Origin: DATKCJ01 sp035513275
GTDB lineage: Bacteria; Verrucomicrobiota; Verrucomicrobiia; Opitutales; Opitutaceae
Direction of reading: 5' to 3'
Length of the DNA: 5,312 bases
Assembly: GCA_035513275.1 (NCBI GenBank)
Contig: DATKCJ010000347.1
Coordinates: 1-5,312, forward strand
Numbering within the stretch: the first letter of the stretch is position 1; each line of letters begins with the position of its first letter. Below the pieces are notes generated by a model. That model did no database searches, was not told where the DNA came from, and worked only from the letters and a program-made list of their open reading frames with translations. Below are positions 1 to 5,312 of this stretch, one piece after another. The translations under genes and the position numbers were made by a program.

Positions 1-743
1 GTCGCGTGATCATCAATTACTGGGAGACGGACCGGACTGTTATCGGTGGCGCCACTCCAGCAGGCCGCACGTTGAAGCTGCACGTGCCGGCGGAGATCCG
101 ATCGAAACATTTCAACGATCGCCGTGAACTCGGAGTGATCAATCTCGGTGGTCCGGGCCACATCTCTGTCGACGGTGAGCGCTACGCGATGGATCACCTC
201 GACTCGCTGTATGTCGGGCGCGGTGCGCTGCGCGTCGCGTTCGCGTCCAAGTCCGCGAAGACGCCGGCGCGTTTCTATCTGCTGAGCTATCCGGCTCACG
301 CGGTGCATCCGACCCGTCACATCCGCCGGAGCGATCTCCAGCCGAAGTCACTCGGCAGCTCCGAACACGAGAACCACCGGATTCTGCACCAGGCCATACA
401 TCCCGGCAGCATGACCACGTGTCAGCTCGTGATGGGATTCACCCTCGTGCAGCCGGGCAGCAAGTGGAACACCATGCCGCCGCATACGCATCTCCGCCGG
501 TCGGAGGTGTATTGCTACTTCGATTTTCCGCGGGGCGGCGACGTGAAACACTTCCTCGGTCATCCTTCGCGGATCCGCACATTGCGGTTGCGGGAGGGCG
601 AGGCTGTGCTCTCTCCGCCGTGGTCGATCCATGCCGGCGAGGGCCGCACGCACTACGGCTTCGTTTGGGGCATGGGCGGCGAGAATCTGGACTACTCCGA
701 CATGGATCCCGTGGATCCGAAGCTCATCCAACGGGCCCGCTGA
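1..743 (+). CDS. kduI: 5-dehydro-4-deoxy-D-glucuronate isomerase KduI (N-terminus outside window)
   Basis: KduI is a cytoplasmic cupin-fold, metal-dependent isomerase. It converts 5-keto-4-deoxyuronate (DKI) to 2,5-diketo-3-deoxygluconate in breakdown of pectin and other uronates. The frame is open to the left edge. The GTG at 6 is probably internal, because the reading 'VIINYWETDRTVIGG' aligns with the region about 37 residues into E. coli KduI, so roughly 36 residues are missing. Numbering from that GTG, the expected metal ligands are present: H160 and H162 in 'MPPHTHLRRSEVY', E167, and H209 in 'SPPWSIHAGEG'. They have the same spacing as E. coli H196/H198/E203/H245. Other family hallmarks are 'RRELGVINLGG' (39-49), 'TCQLVMGFT' and the C-terminal 'WGMGGEN' with 'DMDPVD'. 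The estimated full length of about 281 residues matches the family (about 278). It stops 15 bases before kduD, as expected for a kduI-kduD pair. The assignment is very secure; only the start is unseen. Confidence 0.96.
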   Translation, partial: RVIINYWETDRTVIGGATPAGRTLKLHVPAEIRSKHFNDRRELGVINLGGPGHISVDGERYAMDHLDSLYVGRGALRVAFASKSAKTPARFYLLSYPAHAVHPTRHIRRSDLQPKSLGSSEHENHRILHQAIHPGSMTTCQLVMGFTLVQPGSKWNTMPPHTHLRRSEVYCYFDFPRGGDVKHFLGHPSRIRTLRLREGEAVLSPPWSIHAGEGRTHYGFVWGMGGENLDYSDMDPVDPKLIQRAR

Positions 744-758
744 ACGCAGCGCTTTTGC

Positions 759-1526
759 ATGAAGACAATTCTCGACCAATTCCGCCTCGACGGAAAGACC
801 GCCGTGGTCACCGGCGCTGCCCGCGGCTTGGGGCAGGGCATGGCCCTCGCGCTGGCCGAGGCGGGCGCGGACATCGTCGCCGTCGACGTCCTGCCCGCGG
901 AGGAAACCTGCAGACAGGTCGAGGCCCTCGGTCGCAAGTGCGTCGCCGTCAGCGGCAATCTCGGCGATCGCGCGTCGATCACCGCGGTTGTCGCCGATGC
1001 AAAGAAATTCTCCACTCACCTCGACGTCCTCGTGAACTGTGCCGGGATCATCCGCCGCGAGGCATTCGAAAATTTCTCAGAGAAGGACTGGGACGACGTG
1101 ATGGGCATCAACATCGACGCCGTGTTTTTCCTCTGCCAGCAGTTCATCCGCGAGGCGCTTGCCCGCAACGGCACGGCCAAGATCATCAACATTGCGTCGA
1201 TGCTCTCCTTCCAAGGCGGCATCCGCGTGCCTTCCTACACCGCATCGAAGAGTGCGGTGCAGGGACTCACGCGCCTCATCGCCAGCGAGCTGGGCGGCAG
1301 GGGCATCAATTGCAACGCCATCGCCCCGGGCTACATGGCGACCGACAACACCGCACCGCTCCGGGCCGACGCCGACCGCAGCGCCTCGATCCTCGCGCGC
1401 ATCCCCGCCGGTCGCTGGGGCACACCCGATGATCTCAAGGGTGCGGTCGTGTTTCTCGCGTCACCAGCATCCGACTACGTGAACGGTTACACAGTCGCCG
1501 TCGACGGCGGATGGCTCGCCCGCTAA
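759..1526 (+). CDS. kduD: 2-dehydro-3-deoxy-D-gluconate 5-dehydrogenase KduD
   Basis: KduD is a cytoplasmic NAD(H)-dependent short-chain dehydrogenase. It takes the KduI product 2,5-diketo-3-deoxygluconate to 2-keto-3-deoxygluconate (KDG). The 255 residues match the classical SDR length and the E. coli KduD length (253). The cofactor motif TGAARGLG lies at 18-25, and NCAG at 93-96 stands in for the usual NNAG. The catalytic tetrad is N118, S147, Y160 and K164, within 'NIASMLSFQGG' and 'VPSYTASKS'. The PG motif is at 190-191. Several stretches are nearly diagnostic for KduD rather than a generic SDR: 'FSEKDWDDVM', 'IAPGYMAT', 'RIPAGRWG', and the C-terminus 'SDYVNGYT' then 'VDGGWLAR'. The ATG at 759 gives an N-terminus that aligns without extension. 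No clear Shine-Dalgarno lies in the 15-base gap after kduI, so translation may rely on coupling or a leaderless-like context. No defect is visible. Confidence 0.97.
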   Translation: MKTILDQFRLDGKTAVVTGAARGLGQGMALALAEAGADIVAVDVLPAEETCRQVEALGRKCVAVSGNLGDRASITAVVADAKKFSTHLDVLVNCAGIIRREAFENFSEKDWDDVMGINIDAVFFLCQQFIREALARNGTAKIINIASMLSFQGGIRVPSYTASKSAVQGLTRLIASELGGRGINCNAIAPGYMATDNTAPLRADADRSASILARIPAGRWGTPDDLKGAVVFLASPASDYVNGYTVAVDGGWLAR

Positions 1527-1530
1527 GGAG
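1525..1530 (+). promoter_or_regulatory. Ribosome binding site (AAGGAG) for the DUF4861 gene
   Basis: AAGGAG overlaps the TAA stop of kduD (1524-1526) and lies 12 bases before the ATG at 1543. It is the only strong Shine-Dalgarno match at any gene junction in this window. It supports the ATG at 1543 as start, and so supports the signal peptide reading of that protein. The spacing is slightly long compared with the usual 5-10 bases. Confidence 0.7.
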
Positions 1531-1542
1531 AATCTTACCCCC

Positions 1543-2754
1543 ATGAAACCGCGCGACTACATTACCCTGTTGTCGCTGCTTGCCGTCGTTTCCGCGCCGG
1601 CGGAGCAGCTCGTTGTCATCGTCACCCACGACCTCGCGATTGCACGGCCGGCCGAGACGATCACCGTTCCCTGGACCGAAGTCGCGGGCGCATTGCCCGG
1701 CGCGCTCCTGCAAAGGCTCGTCGTGAAAGATGCGGCCGGCCGCGAGCTGCCATACCAGGTCACCAACATCGCACCTCAGGCGAAGGACCCCGAGAACAAG
1801 GGCGTCGCCTACGGGGAGCTGATTTTCCAACACGACTTCGCCGCGGGCGAGAAATCTGCGACATTCACCGTCGAGAAGAGCGAAAACGTTGCGCCGGTCT
1901 TCCCAGTGAAAGCGTTCGCGCGACTTGTGCCCGAACGGCTCGACGACTTCGCGTGGGAGAACGACAAGATTGCTCATCGCACCTACGGGCCTGCGCTCGC
2001 CGCACCAGCCGGGGGCAGCGGCAAGGAAGTCCTCGTCACGAGTGGCCTCGATGTCTGGTGCAAGCGAGTGAGTTACCCGATCGTGGACCGTTGGTATAAC
2101 AAGGGACACGATCACTACCACGCCGACGAAGGCGAGGGAATGGACATGTATCAAGTCGGCCCGACCCGAGGCTGCGGCGGCACGGGAGTGTGGGATGGCA
2201 CGTCGCTTCACGTCGGCCGGAACTTCAAGGCCGCGCGCGTTCTCGCGAATGGCCCGATCCGTGCGATCTTCGAGCTCACCTACGACACGTGGGCCGCGGG
2301 CGGCATCTACGTTTCGGAAACGAAGCGGTTCACAGTCGATGCCGGCCACAATCTCGATCGCATCGAAAGCACATTTGCTGCAACGGGCAGCGCGAAGGAG
2401 ATCACGATTGGCATCGGTCTGAACAAGAATCCCGCCGACCGCGGACAGGATCCCAAGATCACGGTCACCAACGGCGGCAACTCGATCGCGCAATGGATCG
2501 TGCAGAATACAAATGGCGAACTCGGCACGGCGGTCGTCGTCGATGCCGCTGCATTCGCCGGCCTCGCGGAGGATGCGCGCAACCTTCTCGCGCTCGCGCG
2601 AGTTTCCCCCGGCAAGCCGCTCACGTATCTCGCCGGCGCTGGATGGTCGAAGGCGGGCGATTTCAAGTCGGCAGAAGCCTGGAATAGTTACGTCGCCGAC
2701 ATGGCTGCGCGGCTCCAGTCGCCGGTCCGGGTGTCGACAGAGTCTCAACGATGA
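1543..2754 (+). CDS. Secreted DUF4861 family protein
   Basis: I recognise the DUF4861 family, found in pectin, rhamnogalacturonan and other uronate-utilisation loci. I do not know an established reaction for it. The 403-residue protein starts with a signal peptide: K2/R4, a hydrophobic core at 6-16, and a likely cut after A18-P19-A20. It should therefore work in the periplasm or outside the cell, unlike KduI and KduD. Family blocks in order are 'FAWENDKIAHRTYGPAL' (136-152), 'SGLDVWCKRVSYPIVDRWY' (167-185), a polar block at 187-217 with H189, D190, H191, H193, D195, E196, E198 and D201 followed by 'GPTRGCGGTGVW', 'DAGHNLDRIES' (267-277), and 'AGAGWSKAGDF' (364-374). The His/Asp/Glu-rich block could bind metal or an anionic sugar (inference). 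The length appears complete. The stop overlaps the next ATG. Position after kduD and before GH105/GH28 enzymes argues for action on uronic-acid oligosaccharides. Confidence 0.85.
   Translation: MKPRDYITLLSLLAVVSAPAEQLVVIVTHDLAIARPAETITVPWTEVAGALPGALLQRLVVKDAAGRELPYQVTNIAPQAKDPENKGVAYGELIFQHDFAAGEKSATFTVEKSENVAPVFPVKAFARLVPERLDDFAWENDKIAHRTYGPALAAPAGGSGKEVLVTSGLDVWCKRVSYPIVDRWYNKGHDHYHADEGEGMDMYQVGPTRGCGGTGVWDGTSLHVGRNFKAARVLANGPIRAIFELTYDTWAAGGIYVSETKRFTVDAGHNLDRIESTFAATGSAKEITIGIGLNKNPADRGQDPKITVTNGGNSIAQWIVQNTNGELGTAVVVDAAAFAGLAEDARNLLALARVSPGKPLTYLAGAGWSKAGDFKSAEAWNSYVADMAARLQSPVRVSTESQR
2751..2754 (+). promoter_or_regulatory. ATGA stop/start overlap (translational coupling)
   Basis: The ATG of the short frame at 2751-2753 overlaps the TGA of the DUF4861 gene at 2752-2754. 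No clear Shine-Dalgarno precedes it. Re-initiation by the terminating ribosome is the likely way the downstream frame is translated. Confidence 0.65.
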
Positions 2755-3025
2755 ATCTGAGAGTGCTTCTTCTTGCGACCGTTCTCGGCGCATCTGTCGG
2801 AACGCTCGTCGCCAAACCAGACCCCGCTGCGGTTCTCGATGCGATGGAGCGCGCGGCGCTCAGCTCCTGCCTCGAGCCCGACGGCCGCCCCACGCACGTG
2901 CAACCCGCCGGCCACACTCCCGTGAGTTTCGACTCGCACCACACCGAGGCATTCGGCGTCGGCGCGTTCCTCCTCGCCGGGAGCGAAATCCACCGACTCG
3001 CGCTTTCCCTCAAATCCCGCACGGA

Positions 3026-3029
3026 ATGA
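3026..3029 (+). promoter_or_regulatory. ATGA stop/start overlap (translational coupling)
   Basis: The ATG at 3026-3028 of the large hydrolase overlaps the TGA at 3027-3029 of the short GH105 remnant. Only a weak purine stretch (CGGAA) touches it, so expression of the hydrolase probably depends on translation of the remnant frame just before it. Confidence 0.65.
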
Positions 3030-5312
3030 AATTCGCAAACCCCGTCCTCAGGGCCGCCGCTTTGTTCGCTGCGGCTGTCTCACTTCACGCAGGTGATGTC
3101 GCAACTTTCAACGGCGCCACGCCGCTCGAGTGGTCGAAGCGGATGGCCGAATCCGAGATGGCCCGCAGCGGCGGGAAGATGTTTCACGAGGGCGCGCCTC
3201 GCGCGCGCTGGGACTACACGACATCGCTGTTCGGACTCTCGCTGATGAAGCTCGCCGAGCGCACAGGCGAGACGTCGTTCGCCGACTACGGTGCGAAGAC
3301 CGTCGAGTCCTTCATCGGCCCGGAAGGCGAGATCGCCACCTACAACCGGGAAGAGTTCAACATCGACATGATCCCGCCGGGCAAGGTGCTGCTGCTGCGC
3401 TGGGAGCAGGGTCACCGCGAGCCACGCATCCGCGCGGCGCTCGAGACCATGCGCGGGCAGATGCGCGATCACCCGCGCACGAGCGAGGGCGGCTTCTGGC
3501 ACAAGCTCCGATACCCGCACCAGATGTGGCTCGACGGCCTGTTCATGGCGTCGCCGTTTCTCGCGCACTACGGAAAAGTTTTCGAGGAGCCCGCACTGTT
3601 CGACGACGTTGCGAACCAGATTCTCCTGATGGACCAGCACGCCTACGACGCGAAGACCGGCCTGCATTACCATGCGTGGGACGAACGCCGCGAGCAGTCT
3701 TGGGCGAACAAGGAGACGGGAGTCTCTCCAAACTTCTGGGGCCGCGCGGAGGGTTGGTATGCGATGGCGCTCGTCGACTCGCTCGATTTCTTTTCGCCGA
3801 CCCATCCCGAGGTCGAGCGCATCAACGAGGTGCTCCGTCGCGTGGCCGACGGCATCGTGCGCTGGCAGGATCCTGAAACAGGCCTCTGGTGGCAGGTGAT
3901 GGACCAGGGTGCCCGCGAGGGAAACTACCTCGAAGCCACCTCATCGAGCATGTTCGTCTACGCGATCGCGAAGGGCATCAATCGCGGCTACCTGCCGCGC
4001 GAGACCTACCTGCCCGCCGTGCTCAAGGGCTACGCGGGACTGATCCGCGACTTCGTGCGGCCCGAGGGCGACACAGGCCGCATCAACCTGACGCGCTGCT
4101 GCGCGGTCGCGGGACTCGGCTACACCAACTCCGCGGGCCGCGCGCGCGACGGCTCGTTTGAGTATTACATCAGCGAGCCGATCATCGACAACGACCTGAA
4201 GGGCGTCGGGCCGTTCATCCTCGCCGGGCTTGAGATGCAGCAACTGCTCGCCACGAAGGAGGTACCGTTCTCCGCGCGCGGCTGGAGTGACTACGAGCGC
4301 GTGCTCGCGCGCATCAAGGCACCGACATTTCCCGATCGCGACTTTCCGATCACCAATTTCGGCGCCGCTTCTGGCGCCGACGCGACCGCGGCGATCCGCG
4401 CGGCGATCGCGGCGTGCAACGCCGCGGGCGGCGGACGCGTCGTCGTGCCCGCGGGCGAATGGACGACCGGCGCGATTCACCTTCTGAGCAACGTCAACCT
4501 TCACGTCAGCGACGGTGCGACGCTCAAGTTCTCCACAGACCCCGCCGACTATCCTGTCGTGTTCACGCGTTGGGAAGGGGTCGAGTGCATGAACTACTCG
4601 CCGCTTATCTACGCGTGGCAGCAGGAGAACATCGCGATCACAGGCGGCGGCACGCTCGACGGCCAGGCCGACTGGGACAACTGGTGGTCGTGGAACGACA
4701 AGAAGAAGGCACCGGTGAAACAGAAGCCCGCCCGCGACCGGCTCATCGACATGGGCGAGCGCAACGTGCCCGTGGCTGAGCGCGTGATGGGCGACGGCGC
4801 GTTCCTGCGGCCGAACTTCATCCAGCCCTATCACTGCAAGAACATCCTCATCGAGGGCGTCACGATCCTGCGCTCGCCAATGTGGGAGATACATCCCGTG
4901 CTCTCGCAGAACATCACGGTGCGCGGCGTGAAGATTTCCACGCACGGCCCGAACAACGACGGCTGCAACCCCGAATCCTGCCAGGACGTCCTGATCGAGG
5001 ACACGCTCTTCGACACCGGCGATGACTGCATCGCCATCAAGTCGGGCCGGAACAATGACGGACGCCGCATCGGCGTGCCCTCCGAGAACATCATCGTCCG
5101 CAACTGCGTGATGAAGGAAGGCCATGGCGGCGTCGTCCTCGGCTCCGAGTGCTCCGGCGGCATCCGCAATGTCTTTGTCGAGAACTGCGAGATGGACAGT
5201 CCCGAACTCGACCGTGCGCTCCGCTTCAAGAACAACGCCGTGCGCGGCGGCGTGCTGGAAAATGTCTTCATGCGCAACATCCGCATCGGCCGCGTCGCCG
5301 AGGCCGTGCTCA
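3026..5312 (+). CDS. Secreted GH105-GH28 fusion: unsaturated glycuronyl hydrolase plus polygalacturonase-type hydrolase (C-terminus outside window)
   Basis: An uninterrupted frame runs 762 codons to the right edge. The ATG at 3026 gives a good signal peptide: K2, R9, hydrophobic 10-20, likely cut after A22. Residues 35-410 are a GH105 (alpha/alpha)6-barrel domain with 'ARWDYTTSLFGLSLMKLA' (60-77), 'RYPHQMWLDGLFMASPF' (162-178, D170 the expected general acid), 'FWGRAEGWYAMALVD' (237-251), 'GNYLEATSSSMF' (299-310) and 'EYYISEPIIDNDLKGVGPF' (379-397). A short linker leads to a GH28 right-handed beta-helix from about 439 ('DFPITNFGAASGAD'). It carries all four GH28 signatures: NND at 643-645 (family NxD), GDD at 665-667, GHG at 699-701 and RFK at 733-735 (family RIK). 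D645, D666 and D667 are the catalytic acids. The two activities would release unsaturated uronic acids and cleave galacturonide bonds, feeding KduI/KduD. The end of the beta-helix is missing, probably 80-150 residues. The fusion is read directly; exact substrates (homogalacturonan or rhamnogalacturonan) are not determinable. Confidence 0.93.
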   Translation, partial: MKFANPVLRAAALFAAAVSLHAGDVATFNGATPLEWSKRMAESEMARSGGKMFHEGAPRARWDYTTSLFGLSLMKLAERTGETSFADYGAKTVESFIGPEGEIATYNREEFNIDMIPPGKVLLLRWEQGHREPRIRAALETMRGQMRDHPRTSEGGFWHKLRYPHQMWLDGLFMASPFLAHYGKVFEEPALFDDVANQILLMDQHAYDAKTGLHYHAWDERREQSWANKETGVSPNFWGRAEGWYAMALVDSLDFFSPTHPEVERINEVLRRVADGIVRWQDPETGLWWQVMDQGAREGNYLEATSSSMFVYAIAKGINRGYLPRETYLPAVLKGYAGLIRDFVRPEGDTGRINLTRCCAVAGLGYTNSAGRARDGSFEYYISEPIIDNDLKGVGPFILAGLEMQQLLATKEVPFSARGWSDYERVLARIKAPTFPDRDFPITNFGAASGADATAAIRAAIAACNAAGGGRVVVPAGEWTTGAIHLLSNVNLHVSDGATLKFSTDPADYPVVFTRWEGVECMNYSPLIYAWQQENIAITGGGTLDGQADWDNWWSWNDKKKAPVKQKPARDRLIDMGERNVPVAERVMGDGAFLRPNFIQPYHCKNILIEGVTILRSPMWEIHPVLSQNITVRGVKISTHGPNNDGCNPESCQDVLIEDTLFDTGDDCIAIKSGRNNDGRRIGVPSENIIVRNCVMKEGHGGVVLGSECSGGIRNVFVENCEMDSPELDRALRFKNNAVRGGVLENVFMRNIRIGRVAEAVL

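Larger units (their letters stand above)
2751..3029 (+). pseudogene. Internally deleted GH105 remnant (signal peptide plus N- and C-terminal ends)
   Basis: This intact 92-codon frame reads as the two ends of an exported GH105 unsaturated glycuronyl hydrolase with the middle gone. Residues 1-21 are a signal peptide (R4, hydrophobic core 5-20, likely cut after A21). Residues 25-36, 'PAAVLDAMERAA', resemble the first helix of GH105 enzymes. From about residue 40 the sequence resembles the family's C-terminal end: 'THVQPAGHTPVSFD' (48-61), then 'TEAFGVGAFLLAGSEIHRL' (65-83). A typical GH105 protein has about 350-380 residues, so roughly 270 are absent. These include the general-acid 'WLDG' segment and the 'WGRxxGW' segment, so hydrolase activity is not expected. 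The join lies near residues 36-41 (about 2856-2873). Both ends still overlap neighbouring genes by ATGA, so the loss kept the frame and coupling. Alternatives are an assembly collapse or a retained small secreted protein. The GH105 reading of each end rests on recognition, not on a search. Confidence 0.7.

Noticed and set aside
6..8. GTG as the true start of kduI
   Set aside because: Alignment by eye with E. coli KduI puts this codon about 37 residues inside the protein, and the frame stays open to the left edge.
744..758. Promoter or terminator between kduI and kduD
   Set aside because: Fifteen bases are too few, and no hairpin or -35/-10 pattern is visible.
419..1432. Plus-strand frame of 337 codons overlapping the end of kduI and most of kduD
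   Set aside because: It is out of frame with both securely identified genes, and the product is Arg/Gly/His-rich with no motifs. It is a frame-shadow.
1435..2793. Long minus-strand open frame (452 codons) opposite the DUF4861 gene
   Set aside because: Its translation is Arg/Ala/Asp-rich with no recognisable domain. It lies fully opposite a clear, signal-peptide-bearing family protein. Such antisense frames are common in GC-rich coding DNA.
3130..3876. Plus-strand frame of 248 codons within the GH105 region
   Set aside because: It is out of frame with the continuous GH105 reading and its composition is Arg-rich without domain features. No frameshift is needed to explain the region.
4677..4800. 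Lysine- and charge-rich segment in the GH28 domain (residues about 552-592), considered as an insertion or linker
   Set aside because: Bacterial GH28 enzymes of this type often carry a similar segment ending in 'RPNFIQPY'. It looks like a family feature rather than a foreign insertion.
3941..5125. Long minus-strand open frame (394 codons) opposite the GH105-GH28 gene
   Set aside because: The + strand frame carries all GH28 catalytic signatures across this stretch. The antisense product is low-complexity Ala/Arg/Val/Asp-rich and resembles no family.

Overview
The window looks like part of a pectin/uronate utilisation operon from a GC-rich Gram-negative bacterium. It holds five tightly packed genes, all on the + strand, and both end genes run off the window. 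The gene content (kduI, kduD, a DUF4861 protein and exported GH105/GH28 enzymes) and the high GC suggest a Verrucomicrobiota-type (Opitutaceae-like) polysaccharide degrader. Bacteroidota or another group cannot be excluded from sequence alone.

Layout: positions 1-743 hold kduI without its N-terminus, and 759-1526 hold kduD. Positions 1543-2754 encode a secreted DUF4861 protein. Positions 2751-3029 hold a 92-codon reading frame that looks like the two ends of a GH105 (unsaturated glycuronyl hydrolase) gene joined after loss of the middle. From 3026 past the right edge runs one large secreted protein with an N-terminal GH105 domain and a C-terminal GH28 (polygalacturonase-type) domain. Gaps between genes are at most 16 bases, and two junctions are ATGA stop/start overlaps. 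This fits one polycistronic message with translational coupling. I see no promoter, terminator, RNA gene, mobile element, repeat array or CRISPR.

How the genes work together (established family biochemistry plus inference): GH28 domains cleave galacturonide linkages in pectic polymers or oligomers. GH105 domains remove the 4,5-unsaturated uronic acid that lyases leave at non-reducing ends. The released unsaturated uronate rearranges to 5-keto-4-deoxyuronate (DKI). KduI isomerises DKI, and KduD reduces the product to 2-keto-3-deoxygluconate, which feeds KDG kinase and aldolase. The DUF4861 protein is a frequent companion of such loci, and I do not know its reaction.

The most notable items are the GH105-GH28 fusion, the internally deleted GH105 remnant that still keeps both coupled junctions, and the uncharacterised DUF4861 protein between the cytoplasmic Kdu enzymes and the exported hydrolases.
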